Shown: positions 52,417 to 62,571 of the stretch, piece after piece | Layout of the letters: every line of letters starts with the position of its first letter | Numbering within the stretch: position 1 is the stretch's first letter | NCBI RefSeq assembly: GCF_018614195.1 | Contig: NZ_JAGGOT010000034.1 | Span: 62,001 to 126,000 of the forward strand | Length of the DNA: 64,000 nucleotides | Direction: 5' to 3' | Origin: Streptomyces sp. ISL-43 | Lineage (GTDB): Bacteria > Actinomycetota > Actinomycetes > Streptomycetales > Streptomycetaceae | Notes under the pieces: model-generated | Database searches by the model: none | The model's input: the letters and a program-made list of their open reading frames with translations, nothing else | Told to the model about the DNA's origin: nothing | Position numbers and translations under genes: made by a program

Positions 52417-53175
52417 TCACAGGGTGAGCGACAGCAGCAGCGGCGCGGCCTTCCGGTTCAGGACGTCGGCTGCCGCCCGCAGCCGGTGGGCGTGCTCGAC
52501 CGGCAGCGACAGGGCCAGGCAGCCCACCGAGGCTCCGGCGGTGATCGGGACGGCCGCGCAGACCGTGCCCACCGCGTACTCCTGGAGATCGAGCACCGGC
52601 ACCGTGGCCGGCTGGCTGTCCAGCTTCGAGAAGAGGATCCGCTCGTTCACGATCGTCTTCGACGTCAGCCGGGCGATCTTGTGCCGGGACAGGTGGTCGC
52701 GCCGCCCGTTCAGGTCGAGCTGGGTCAGCAGGCACTTGCCCACAGCGCTGGCGTGCGCGGCCGACCGGAAGTCGACCCACTCGTGAACCTTGGGCGTGCG
52801 CGGGCTGTCCGCGAACTGCGTGATGCGTACTTCGCCGTCCACGTACCGGCTGATGTAGACCGCCGCCCCCACCGAGTCCCGCAGCCGGTCCAGGGTTTCC
52901 TGGAGCTTGTCCTGCAGGGCCTGCTGGCGGTCCACGCCGGAGCCGAGGAGGACAAGGGAGTCCCCTATGGCGTAGGCGCCGTCGGACACCTGCAGCACGT
53001 ACCCCTCCCGGCGCAGCATGAGGAGCATCGGGGCGAGATGGACCGCGGGCAGGCCGGTCTCACGCGCGATCTGTACATCGGTCACGCCGCCGGTATGGCG
53101 GGCGACCGTTTCGAGTACGCGCAGGGCGTACTGCACCGAGTGGAACGGCGCGGTCGGCTCGGGCTTCAGCGCCAC
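52417..53175 (-). CDS. IclR-family transcriptional regulator
   Basis: 252 aa. The N-terminal winged helix is SVQYALRVLETVARHTGGVT then DVQIARETGLPAVHLAPMLL. The IclR effector domain includes SAAHASAVGKCLLTQLDLNG, with the conserved AxGK. GTG start at 53175. The neighbouring luciferase-like gene is divergent, 229 bases away, and could be its target; the gap holds no other gene. Effector unknown. Confidence 0.9.
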   Translation of the reverse strand: MALKPEPTAPFHSVQYALRVLETVARHTGGVTDVQIARETGLPAVHLAPMLLMLRREGYVLQVSDGAYAIGDSLVLLGSGVDRQQALQDKLQETLDRLRDSVGAAVYISRYVDGEVRITQFADSPRTPKVHEWVDFRSAAHASAVGKCLLTQLDLNGRRDHLSRHKIARLTSKTIVNERILFSKLDSQPATVPVLDLQEYAVGTVCAAVPITAGASVGCLALSLPVEHAHRLRAAADVLNRKAAPLLLSLTL

Positions 53176-53404
53176 GGTTTCCCCCTAGCAGGTTGTTACC
53201 GCTTGCCTTAACACGATAGCCATCAAGAGGCCCACGTGGAGCGCCTGTTGGTGAGATTGATGGCTCAATCACAGCGCTCTGCCTGGATCTACTCCACTGG
53301 CATATGCCAAGGTCACGCGCAGTGTCCGACTGCGCCGGGAATGCCCGGCCCGCCCCCGCGGTTCGGGTTCTTCGTACGGACGGGCGAGCGGAACGGGAGC
53401 GACG

Positions 53405-54562
53405 ATGAGTGACACCGTGGACGCGGGTCGACAGGAGGGCCGCCGCATGCGGGACCGGGCGGCGGCAGGCCCCCCGGACGGCTCCGGCGAGGCGATCCAC
53501 GGGACCGCCCGCGGGCGGTCCCCGGTCCCGCTCTCGGTGCTCGACCTCGTCACCGTCGGCGCCGGCAGCACCGCCCACGCCTCCCTGCGCACCAGCGTCG
53601 ACATCGCCCGGCTCGCCGAGGCGCGCGGCTACCACCGCCACTGGGTCGCCGAGCACCACTCCATGCCCGGCGTGGCCAGCTCCTCCCCGGCCGTGATCCT
53701 GGCCCACCTCGCCGCCCACACCTCCCGGATCCGGCTCGGCTCGGGCGGGGTCATGCTGCCCAACCACGCCCCGCTCGCGATCGCGGAGCAGTTCGGCACC
53801 CTGGAGGCCCTCGCGCCGGGCCGGATCGACCTGGGACTCGGCCGCGCGCCCGGCACGGACGGGCAGACGGCCGCCGCGCTGCGCGGGCCCGGGCGCCAGG
53901 GCGAGGCCGTGGACGAGTTCCCCCGGCAGCTCGCGGAGCTGATCCGCTTCCTCGACGACGACTTCCCCGAGGGGCATCCGTACGCCCGCGTGCACGCCGT
54001 ACCGGGACCCGTGCAGGGCCCCGGGGGGCGGCCGCCGGTGTGGCTGCTGGGCTCCTCGGGCTTCAGCGCCCGGCTGGCCGGCGGACTCGGGCTGCCCTTC
54101 GCCTACGCGCACCACTTCTCCCCGGCCGGGACCCTGCCCGCCCTCGACCTCTATCGGCAGTCGTTCCGGCCCTCGGCCGTCCTGGACGCCCCGTACGCCC
54201 TCATCGGGGTCGCGGCCCTGGCCGCCGACACGGCCGGCGAGGCCCGCGCGCAGGTGCTGACGGGCGCGCTGTCGATGCTGCGGCTGCGCAGCGGTCGCCC
54301 CGGGCTGGTGCCGACGCCCGCGGAGGCGGCGGCGTACCCGTACACGCCGCTGGAGCGGGAGTTCGTGGACGACCGGCTCACCAGCGTGGTCCACGGGACC
54401 CCGGACGAGGTCCGCGCCGGGCTCGACGACCTGGCGAAGCGGACCGGCGCCGACGAGCTGATGCTGACCGCCAACGCCCATGGCGGGGAGGCGCGGTTGC
54501 GCTCGTACGGGCTCGTCGCAGATGCGTACGGGATGCCCGGGGAGGACCCCGAGCGGCTCTGA
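53405..54562 (+). CDS. Luciferase-like (LLM class) flavin-dependent oxidoreductase
   Basis: 385 aa TIM-barrel flavoprotein of the MsnO8/bacterial-luciferase group. Characteristic segments are PVPLSVLDLVTVGAGSTAHA, the YHRHWVAEHHSMPGVASSSP block, RIRLGSGGVMLPNHAPLAIA and GRIDLGLGRAPGTD. Members oxidise varied substrates with FMNH2 or F420. ATG at 53405 has GGGAG upstream; the first ~40 residues are variable, and ATG 53450 is an alternative. A terminator follows. Confidence 0.88.
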   Translation: MSDTVDAGRQEGRRMRDRAAAGPPDGSGEAIHGTARGRSPVPLSVLDLVTVGAGSTAHASLRTSVDIARLAEARGYHRHWVAEHHSMPGVASSSPAVILAHLAAHTSRIRLGSGGVMLPNHAPLAIAEQFGTLEALAPGRIDLGLGRAPGTDGQTAAALRGPGRQGEAVDEFPRQLAELIRFLDDDFPEGHPYARVHAVPGPVQGPGGRPPVWLLGSSGFSARLAGGLGLPFAYAHHFSPAGTLPALDLYRQSFRPSAVLDAPYALIGVAALAADTAGEARAQVLTGALSMLRLRSGRPGLVPTPAEAAAYPYTPLEREFVDDRLTSVVHGTPDEVRAGLDDLAKRTGADELMLTANAHGGEARLRSYGLVADAYGMPGEDPERL

Positions 54563-54629
54563 TCGCCGACGAACGGGGTTTGGCTGGTTTGTTGCCGAAA
54601 CCTTGCGCGGGGATGGCCGAAGGTCCTTG

Positions 54630-54665
54630 AAAACTGCTCGTCACCTGGGGTGGCGGGCAGTTTTT
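54630..54665 (+). terminator. Intrinsic terminator
   Basis: AAAACTGC plus TCACC pairs with GGTGG plus GCAGTTTT, ending in TTTTT at 54661-54665. It separates the oxidoreductase from the chitinase promoter. Confidence 0.75.
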
Positions 54666-54707
54666 GGTATGCCTTCAGGCCTCTGACGAGGGGAATTGTC
54701 CCGCAAG

Positions 54708-54734
54708 TGGTCTAGTCCTTCTTTGGTCCAAACC
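54708..54734 (+). promoter_or_regulatory. Direct-repeat chitinase operator (DasR-type half sites)
   Basis: TGGTCTAGTCC (54708-54718) and TGGTCCAAACC (54724-54734) form the pair of 11-12-bp direct repeats known from Streptomyces chitinase promoters, which are controlled by DasR and induced by chitin. Confidence 0.75.
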
Positions 54735-54816
54735 ATTGACGCGGGCATCGAGCGATCGCTATCACTTCTCCCACCTGAGGTTCTCGCTTCCCCCTCCCAC
54801 CCCCCGGAGGCAGTTC

Positions 54817-56511
<1,695 letters not shown>

Positions 56512-56537
56512 TCTCCCCCCACCCCGCGCCGAGCGCC

Positions 56538-56574
56538 GGCCGCCCCCGCCCCTTTCACAGGGGCGGGGGCGGCC
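56538..56574. terminator. Bidirectional terminator between chitinase and GGDEF-EAL genes
   Basis: GGCCGCCCCCGCCCC (56538-56552) pairs perfectly with 56560-56574 around TTTCACA, between two convergent genes. Confidence 0.88.
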
Positions 56575-56590
56575 GTGTTCCGGCGCGGCC

Positions 56591-58564
56591 TCAGAACCCG
56601 GTCGGCCGGGCGGCGATCATCTCTGCGATCAGCTCCGGGGCCACCGCCCGGGAGTACAGCCAGCCCTGGCCGGTGTCGCAGCCGACGCGGCGCAGCCGGG
56701 CCGCCTGGCCGGCCGTCTCCACGCACTCCGCCGTCACCGTCAGGCCCAGCCGGTGCGCCAGCTGCACCAGGGCCTCGACGATGGTCTCGTCGGCAGGGTT
56801 CGGGTGGGAGCCCTCCTCGTAGCGGAAGCCCCGGACGAAGGAGCCGTCCAGCTTCAGCACCGAGACCGGCAGCCGGCTGAGGTAGGCGAGGTTGGAGTAC
56901 CCGGTGCCGAAGTCGTCGATGGCGATCCGCACCCCCATGTCGCTCAGCGCCTGCAAGGCCTGCAGCGGCCGCCCCGCCGAGCCCATCACGGCCGACTCCG
57001 TCAGCTCCAGCTGCAGCAGCTGCGGGGCCAGGCCCGTCTCGGCGAGGATCCCGGCCACGTCGCCCACCAGGTCGGAGTCCCAGACCTGGCGCACCGCGAC
57101 GTTGACGGACACGAAGACGGGGGAGTCGCTCGGCTGCTCGATCTGCCAGCGCCGCGCCTGCCGGCACGCCGTCCGCAGCACCCACCGCCCCAACTGGACG
57201 ATGGACCCGTCCTCTTCGGCAATTCCGATGAACCGATTCGGCGTCAGCGTGCCGAACTGCGGGTGGTTCCAGCGCACCAGGGCCTCCACCCCGCGCACCA
57301 CGCCGCTCTCCAGATCCACCAGCGGCTGGTACTCCAGCGCGAACTCGCCCCGCTCCACGGCCGGCCGCAGGCTCGAGGACAGGGCCTGGCGGGTCATGCG
57401 GTGCGCGTTGCGCTCCGGGTCGAAGAGCGTCCAGCGGGCCTTGCCGTCCGCCTTGGCCCAGTACAGCGTGGTGTCCGCGGCCTGCATCAGCCCGGTCGCC
57501 GACGTGCCGGCGGCGTCCCGCTCCACCACCCCGATCGACGCGGAGACGGACAATCGCTGCCCGGCCAGGTCGAACGGCTCCTGTACGGCGGCCAGTACGC
57601 TCCGCGCCAGGTCCGCGAGCTCCTCGGTGCCGGTGGAGTCCTCGACCAGCAGGGCGAACTCGTCCCCTCCGAGCCGGGCCACGAGGTGCCCGCCGGCGCG
57701 CCCGTAGCCGGACTGGTCGGCGCACCGGGTCAGCCGGGCGGCGACGGCGGTCAGCAGCCGGTCGCCGACCCGGTGGCCGAGGGTGTCGTTGACCGCCTTG
57801 AACCCGTCGAGGTCCAGGTAGCACAGCCCGATCCGGCCGGTGCCGCCCTGCTCGTACGAGGACGCCTCCAGGGCGGCGGAGAGCCGCTCGAAGAACAGCG
57901 CCCGGTTGGGCAGCCGGGTCACCGGGTCGTGCATCTGGAGATGGCGTAGCCGGGCCTGCAGGTCGCGCCGGTCGCTGATGTCGGCGACCGACAGCAGGAC
58001 GTCGCCGGTCCCGGGGACGGGCCCGAGGGTGACCTCGGTCCACAGCGAGTGCCCGTCGGGGTGCTTGAGCCGGCGGGTGCACCGCAGTCGGGCCTGGCGT
58101 CCGCGCAGCACCTCCTGGTAGGCCTGCCAGGTGCGGGCCTCGGAGGCCAGGTCCACCAGGTCGGCGGCGGACTGTCCGGCGAGGGCGTACGGCTCGGCGC
58201 CGAGCAGGCCCGCGAGGGCCTGGTTGGCCCAGACGACGTGGCCGGAGCGGTCGATGACGGCCATGGCGAGGTGGGCCGCGTCGAAGACGGCCCGGTAGTC
58301 GGCCCGGCGGTCGGCCCGGCGGTCGGCCGGGTGGTCGGCCGGGTGGTCGGCCGGGTGGTCGGACGGGTGGTCCACCTGGTGGTCGGTTTGGAGACCGGCC
58401 GTCGGGTGGTCCACCCGGTGGTCGGCTTGGAGGCCGGCCGGGTGCGGTGCGGACTCGGCGCGGTCCGTGGTGGTCGTCGCCGCCGGCACTGCCGGGTGAC
58501 GCTGCGTCATGGCCGATCGGATGCTGTCGGCCGCCGAACCGGTTCCTTCTGAGGTTCCGCTCAC
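56591..58564 (-). CDS. PAS-GGDEF-EAL cyclic di-GMP enzyme
   Basis: 657 aa. The His/Asp/Pro-rich N-terminal tail carries DHPADHPADHPA and RRADRRADY repeats. A PAS domain (about 90-200) is followed by the GGDEF domain with intact GGDEF at 299-303, and the EAL domain with EAL at 427-429, LTES and IDDFGTGYS. Both active sites look complete, so it could make or degrade c-di-GMP, as in Streptomyces RmdA/RmdB/CdgA-type proteins that control development. No transmembrane helix. Start ATG 58564 is not strongly supported; an ATG at residue 19 is possible. Confidence 0.92.
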   Translation of the reverse strand: MSGTSEGTGSAADSIRSAMTQRHPAVPAATTTTDRAESAPHPAGLQADHRVDHPTAGLQTDHQVDHPSDHPADHPADHPADRRADRRADYRAVFDAAHLAMAVIDRSGHVVWANQALAGLLGAEPYALAGQSAADLVDLASEARTWQAYQEVLRGRQARLRCTRRLKHPDGHSLWTEVTLGPVPGTGDVLLSVADISDRRDLQARLRHLQMHDPVTRLPNRALFFERLSAALEASSYEQGGTGRIGLCYLDLDGFKAVNDTLGHRVGDRLLTAVAARLTRCADQSGYGRAGGHLVARLGGDEFALLVEDSTGTEELADLARSVLAAVQEPFDLAGQRLSVSASIGVVERDAAGTSATGLMQAADTTLYWAKADGKARWTLFDPERNAHRMTRQALSSSLRPAVERGEFALEYQPLVDLESGVVRGVEALVRWNHPQFGTLTPNRFIGIAEEDGSIVQLGRWVLRTACRQARRWQIEQPSDSPVFVSVNVAVRQVWDSDLVGDVAGILAETGLAPQLLQLELTESAVMGSAGRPLQALQALSDMGVRIAIDDFGTGYSNLAYLSRLPVSVLKLDGSFVRGFRYEEGSHPNPADETIVEALVQLAHRLGLTVTAECVETAGQAARLRRVGCDTGQGWLYSRAVAPELIAEMIAARPTGF

Positions 58565-58910
58565 CGTTGGCTCCCGCAGTGCGTGTGAGTGTCCGTGCAG
58601 GAAAGTGTGCCGATCATAGAGGCTCCCGGACGGCCCTATCCAGCGGCGTCACCGTTCTGGGACGGGGGAGTTCAGTGTGATGACGGATCGCCGGCGCACG
58701 AGCGTGTGATCGTTTCCGCACGGCTGTGAGCAAGCGGCGGCCGCCGTTGATCTGACCTGATCGATCGTGACGTTCTGTAGGCGGGTGCGTGAACCCCCGC
58801 GTCACCGGCTTGCCCTGGCGCTCACTCGTGTGGGGCAGCGGAACAGGGCATTAGTAAGACAATCGCCCCAAGGTGGATGAACAGGTACCAATCCACCACC
58901 GGAGGTCGAT
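58565..58910. other. Divergent promoter region
   Basis: 346 bases between the divergent c-di-GMP enzyme and M6 protease genes. I see no gene, repeat or strong hairpin here; it should hold both promoters. Confidence 0.5.
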
Positions 58911-60146
58911 GTGCCGCGACAGGAGACACCCGGGGGAGTGGACCGCTCCCGCATGCGAACCACGGCGGCGGCGCTCACTTCCTTGACGGCGCTCGCCGCC
59001 ATGTCGCTCGTCGCGGGCCCGGCGGTCGCCGCCCCGGGAGCCGGACCCTGCGCGCTGACCCGCACCGCGGCCCACCACTCCCTGGGCCTGGACAGCTGGA
59101 ACGGCGCCTACCCCAGGCCCGAGCGCACGCTCGACGCGGTCATGGTCTTCCTCTCCTTCCCGGACCACCGCACCACCCTGACGACCGAGCAGCTCGCGGA
59201 CGACTACTTCCCCGCGACCAGCGACTTCTTCGAGCAGGCCTCGTACGGCCGCTTCCGGCTGGTGCCGCACCCGCAGAAGCGGTGGATCAAGATGCCCAAG
59301 CCGTCCACCGCCTACGGGATACAGCGTGACTGGGCCCCGGCGGACCGCGCCGCCTACCTGCGCGACGCCGTCGCCACCGCCGACCCGGAGGTGGACTTCA
59401 CCAAGTACGACGTCGTGTACTTCGTCGCCGACCCGGAGGCCCCCGGGGTCGACTCGGACGCCACCAAGGTCGTCAACTTCGACCGTCCGATCAGCGCGGA
59501 CGGTACGGAACTGCGCCGCATCGTGACCGTCTTCGAGAAGCACCCGCCGGACCGCAACGTACTGGCCCACGAGACCGGGCACGTCTTCGACCTGCCCGAC
59601 CTCTACCACCGGCCGACGGACGGCAAGGGCGACTGGGACACGTACGTGGGCGACTGGGACGTCATGGGCAGCCAGTTCGGCATGGCCCCGGACCTCTTCG
59701 CCTGGCAGAAGTGGAAGCTGGGCTGGCTGGACGCCTCCCAGGTCGACTGCGTGCCGTCGGGCTCCTCGCTGCACACCCTCCAGCCGCTGTCCGAGGCCCC
59801 GCCCCCGGGCGGCACGGGCGGCACCCGGCTCGCGGTGATCCGTACGGGCCCCGGCAGCGCCATCGCGGTAGAGGCGCGGGGCTCCGCCGGCAACGACGGG
59901 GACACGTGCACCGAGGGCGTGCTCGTCTACCGGGTCCGCAACGAGGCGGCGTCGGGCGGCGGGCCGATCGAGGTCGTGGACGCGCATCCGGACACCGAGG
60001 CGTGCTGGGACCGGTCGGTGTACCCGCCATTGGCGGACGCGCCCCTGGAGGTGGGGGAGACGTTCACGGTGCCGGGTGAGCGGATCACCATCGAGGTGGC
60101 GGACCGGACCCAGTCGGGCGCGTACACGGTGAAGATCACCACGTAG
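58911..60146 (+). CDS. Secreted M6-family metalloprotease
   Basis: 411 aa. A signal peptide with hydrophobic core TTAAALTSLTALAAMSLVAG ends AVAA. The zinc site is H220-E221-T-G-H224 (LAHETGHVFDLPDLY) with Asp230 further on, as in immune-inhibitor-A-type M6 peptidases. The C-terminal ~110 residues form a beta-rich domain with Cys pairs. GTG at 58911 has GGAGG five bases upstream; a start at the internal ATG (residue 15) is possible. Followed by a strong terminator. Confidence 0.85.
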   Translation: MPRQETPGGVDRSRMRTTAAALTSLTALAAMSLVAGPAVAAPGAGPCALTRTAAHHSLGLDSWNGAYPRPERTLDAVMVFLSFPDHRTTLTTEQLADDYFPATSDFFEQASYGRFRLVPHPQKRWIKMPKPSTAYGIQRDWAPADRAAYLRDAVATADPEVDFTKYDVVYFVADPEAPGVDSDATKVVNFDRPISADGTELRRIVTVFEKHPPDRNVLAHETGHVFDLPDLYHRPTDGKGDWDTYVGDWDVMGSQFGMAPDLFAWQKWKLGWLDASQVDCVPSGSSLHTLQPLSEAPPPGGTGGTRLAVIRTGPGSAIAVEARGSAGNDGDTCTEGVLVYRVRNEAASGGGPIEVVDAHPDTEACWDRSVYPPLADAPLEVGETFTVPGERITIEVADRTQSGAYTVKITT

Positions 60147-60170
60147 TCCAGCCGTCCGCGGGCGTACGAA

Positions 60171-60198
60171 AAAGACCCCCACTCGCGTGGGGGTCTTT
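60171..60198. terminator. Bidirectional terminator next to the tRNA-Lys fragment
   Basis: AAAGACCCCCAC (60171-60182) pairs with 60187-60198 around TCGC. It ends the M6 protease gene and was presumably the terminator of the minus-strand tRNA-Lys gene now reduced to a fragment. Confidence 0.88.
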
Positions 60199-60207
60199 CT
60201 CCGTCTG

Positions 60208-60251
60208 TGCGCCGCCAGGGACTCGAACCCCGGACCCGCTGATTAAGAGTC
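60208..60251 (-). other. 3' fragment of tRNA-Lys: candidate attachment site (attL) of an integrated element
   Basis: 44 bases identical to the 3' part of the intact tRNA-Lys genes, from the anticodon loop through the T arm and acceptor strand to the discriminator. Identity stops after AAGAGTC. The left flank keeps the CGTCTG and terminator context seen beside the intact copy at 44594. Integrases that use tRNA 3' ends leave exactly this displaced fragment at one end, with the intact tRNA rebuilt at the other. The element would extend right, past the window end. No integrase gene is visible. Confidence 0.65.
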
Positions 60252-60431
60252 CGATGGAGGACGAGTCGGACGGTGACGAGTAATGTCGCGCCGGACCATT
60301 TTCGCAGGTCAGCGGTTGTCAGGCCATACCGGCTGCAACCGGCATTCCGTGGGGTACATCGGCGCGGCCGTTAGCCTCGCGCTAGCACGGACGAGCCGGG
60401 TGGCGCTGGCCCTGGTGCTGGGGCGGCCGTC

Positions 60432-60662
60432 ATGAGGCCGCCCGACTACGACCTCTACAAGGTGCTGGGCATCAAGCCGAACGCCAACCTCGCTACCATC
60501 CGGCGGGCACACCGAGCCTGTGTGCATCGCGCCCACCCAGACAAGCGTCCGGCGGCCGATGCGGCTCGGGCTCACGACGACATGGTGCGGATCAACACCG
60601 CCTGGGAGGTCCTGCGCGACCCGCACAAGCGGGCCGAAAGGCGTTTAGCTTCGTTGAGATGA
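60432..60662 (+). CDS. Stand-alone J-domain mini-protein
   Basis: 76 aa, essentially only a DnaJ J-domain: DYDLYKVLGIKPNANLATIR at the start, the HPD motif in HRAHPDKRPAADAARAHDDM, and INTAWEVLRDPHKRAERR. J-domains stimulate DnaK-type chaperones; no G/F region or zinc domain is attached. ATG at 60432 follows GGGGCGGCCGTC without a clear ribosome site. Its TGA overlaps the next ATG (ATGA). It lies in the putative integrated element. Confidence 0.65.
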   Translation: MRPPDYDLYKVLGIKPNANLATIRRAHRACVHRAHPDKRPAADAARAHDDMVRINTAWEVLRDPHKRAERRLASLR

Positions 60663-60952
60663 CCCAGCGGGCAGCCGATGAGTTCAGGAAATCGCCGTCC
60701 GGCGACCGGAAACGCGAGCTGATTGGCGAGCTGTTCGACAAGCTCACGCTGGACGGAGAACGGCTCCAGCCGCAGTACAACCCTCGCGCCGCCTGGCTTA
60801 TGACTGAAATCTTGCCCGTAGCCGGGTCTGGAAACGATAAATTCGGACGAGGCGATTCAGGCTCCACGGAGTCGAAAAAAGCCCCTAATGGGGCTCCTCG
60901 TTACTCTTGGCGGGCAGTCGCGAACACTATTCGAACACTGTTTGACCAGTGA
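60659..60952 (+). CDS. Unrecognised small protein coupled to the J-domain gene
   Basis: 97 aa from an ATG overlapping the J-domain stop. Residues 1-50 (MTQRAADEFRKSPSGDRKRE then LIGELFDKLTLDGERLQPQY) faintly resemble the C-terminal helix of large serine recombinases, so it could be a recombinase remnant; this is weak. The second half runs over a minus-strand terminator hairpin (GCCCC/GGGGC, 60881-60894) and is probably not conserved. Function unknown. Confidence 0.4.
   Translation: MTQRAADEFRKSPSGDRKRELIGELFDKLTLDGERLQPQYNPRAAWLMTEILPVAGSGNDKFGRGDSGSTESKKAPNGAPRYSWRAVANTIRTLFDQ
60875..60894 (-). terminator. Minus-strand intrinsic terminator
   Basis: Read on the minus strand, GCCCC-ATTA-GGGGC is followed by six T residues (A tract at 60875-60880). 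It would end leftward transcription from the membrane-protein gene at 61432-61959. Confidence 0.7.
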
Positions 60953-61431
60953 TGTCAATAGTTGGTTAGCCTTGGTGGGCCGCATCTCTCCATCTTTCCC
61001 CGTATGAAAGAGGTGCGGCCTGCGACTGCGAGCCGGGCTAGCGAATCTCGCCATTCCCGTCTCTCAAGATATATCGAGAAATAATTTATTGCAATAAATC
61101 GGAGCGGTTGGCACGCATCTTTCGAACCGCCTGGTCACGGGTTCCCTGGCGACAAGTCGGGGATACGCTCATCGGTTCCGGTGTTGGCGGCGCACGTCCT
61201 CGTTAGCGCTCGGCGGGCAGGCACACATAGGTGGCGCTAGCCGGCCGGACGGCCGTGTGACCGGACCGCGCAATCGCCGGTGACTCTCTTGCGTCCGCGC
61301 CCGTTGACTCCGGTATAGACGACTACAGCCACCTCGACCTGGATGAGATCGACTTTGCCCCCCTGGCGGACGGACCGTGGCTGCTTCGACTCGGCACCTC
61401 GCTGTCGGAAGAGAAGAGGGCGGCTTCAGGT
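60953..61431. other. AT-richer gap with a decayed coding stretch
   Basis: 479 bases without a gene I can support. GC is clearly lower (for example ATATATCGAGAAATAATTTA near 61064). A plus-strand frame at about 61262-61506 reads like protein (DDYSHLDLDEIDFAPLADGP then WLLRLGTSLSEEKR) but has no start codon, so it may be the tail of a disrupted gene. Confidence 0.4.
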
Positions 61432-61959
61432 TCAGGACTTCCGCTCCAATCGGGTGACCAGATCATTGAGTGGCTTGGTGCCAGCCCCGATAACCAAGCC
61501 GGTTAGCAATAGGTCCAGCCAATACCAGGGCATAGTACTGGCATCCAAGATCGACCTGAGCAATGTGATGTTGCTCGACGCCGCCAAAAGAAATCCGATA
61601 GCGGAGGCAACTCCCCATGCGATCAACGCAGTTGCGTTTCTGGCCTCAATCAGTTTCTTTTCTGCTGTCCTGATCTCGGCGGAGGTGGTGTTCGCTGTGC
61701 GTTTTTTTTCCTCAAGATCCAGTCTGACGGGTTCGCTGTCAGGCCCGAGTTTCGGTGCGAATGGCTGAATGAGGCGCTCGATAGCCAGCGCGAGCACGAA
61801 CAACATTGCGAACGTACTGATGTTGCCAGCCACTCGGTAGGGGGCAACCTTGTCGAAATTCGCGATATGCACCCAGAAGGCCAATCCGTAGCCGACTCCT
61901 CCGACGGCGTAGCCGATGGCGCCTGCTACAAGCGGCCCGTCCCACGTTTTTTCCGTCAT
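61432..61959 (-). CDS. Membrane protein of the putative integrated element
   Basis: 175 aa. Four hydrophobic segments are visible (residues ~9-30, 45-62, 108-128 and 140-160), with a charged, probably coiled-coil stretch between the second and third (LEEKKRTANTTSAEIRTAEK). ATG at 61959 has an excellent GAGGAGGAAGG site. I do not recognise a family. Codon use is less GC-rich than the chromosome. It could be an element maintenance or exclusion protein, but nothing in it proves this. Confidence 0.65.
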   Translation of the reverse strand: MTEKTWDGPLVAGAIGYAVGGVGYGLAFWVHIANFDKVAPYRVAGNISTFAMLFVLALAIERLIQPFAPKLGPDSEPVRLDLEEKKRTANTTSAEIRTAEKKLIEARNATALIAWGVASAIGFLLAASSNITLLRSILDASTMPWYWLDLLLTGLVIGAGTKPLNDLVTRLERKS

Positions 61960-62220
61960 GACCTTCCTCCTCATCTCGCGTGCCAAGCATGCCACTTGCG
62001 ACGGAGGTACAGCCTTAGTCCGTATACCATGAAGACCAGGAGGCAAAGGGAAGTTCGTGAGAGTGGCCCGGTTCCCGAGCCGCCCCATCTATCATCACCC
62101 CGATAGCCAGAAACCGCGACTTGTGTAACGCGAAGGGCCATCGGGTGGCTTGCTGTTCAAGTCTGGCAGAGCCGTCTTAACCACACACAACGAAGCGCGA
62201 ATACTAATTGCCAGTCCATA

Positions 62221-62310
62221 GTAGACAACGTTCGAACTAGGCTCGCAGAAGCCATTAATGAGATCGACCTACCTGAGTTTGATGCCTTAGGAGATCTCGT
62301 TGACGACTAG
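62221..62310 (+). other. Mini-ORF A, related to mini-ORF B
   Basis: Frame reading VDNVRTRLAEAINEIDLPEF then DALGDLVDD and TAG. It has no recognisable start codon in front (the frame is open upstream to about 62140). Its sequence aligns with mini-ORF B, suggesting a duplicated small gene or a decayed copy. Confidence 0.35.
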
Positions 62311-62327
62311 CCTGATGCAGCTCCATC

Positions 62328-62441
62328 GTGGACAAGGTTCAAACTGCCATCAGAGACGCCTCTACAGATATAAACATCCCCGATCTGAAGGCCGTAGACA
62401 GTCTGCTGGCTCGGCCAAGAGGCCGGAAATCAGAGGATTAG
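62328..62441 (+). CDS. Mini-ORF B (37 aa)
   Basis: GTG-started frame VDKVQTAIRDASTDINIPDL then KAVDSLLARPRGRKSED. Shares VD-x-V-x-T, A-x-x-D/E-I-D/N-I/L-P-E/D and A-V/L-x-x-L-L/V with mini-ORF A. Ribosome site weak. Between 61960 and 62571 nothing else is supported except a short ATG frame at 62487 (MADLIEEEVG) that runs into a hairpin. Confidence 0.4.
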   Translation: MDKVQTAIRDASTDINIPDLKAVDSLLARPRGRKSED

Positions 62442-62514
62442 AAGCGGCGGTTCAAACCACTCCCCTGCGGCACGAGGGTAGGCACTATGGCAGACCTTAT
62501 TGAGGAAGAAGTAG

Positions 62515-62559
62515 GGCCGTCCCCGCGCTGTGGGAGACGCGGAGATCGCAGGGACGGCC
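62515..62559 (-). terminator. Hairpin downstream of the Nudix gene
   Basis: GGCCGTCCC (62515-62523) pairs with GGGACGGCC (62551-62559). On the minus strand it lies just after the Nudix stop and may end the operon. Confidence 0.5.
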
Positions 62560-62571
62560 AGCTGTCAGGCG

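Noticed and set aside
62515..62559. Short ATG frame from 62487 (MADLIEEEVG) as a gene
   Set aside because: It runs directly into the hairpin and then the antisense of the Nudix gene; only its first residues look protein-like.
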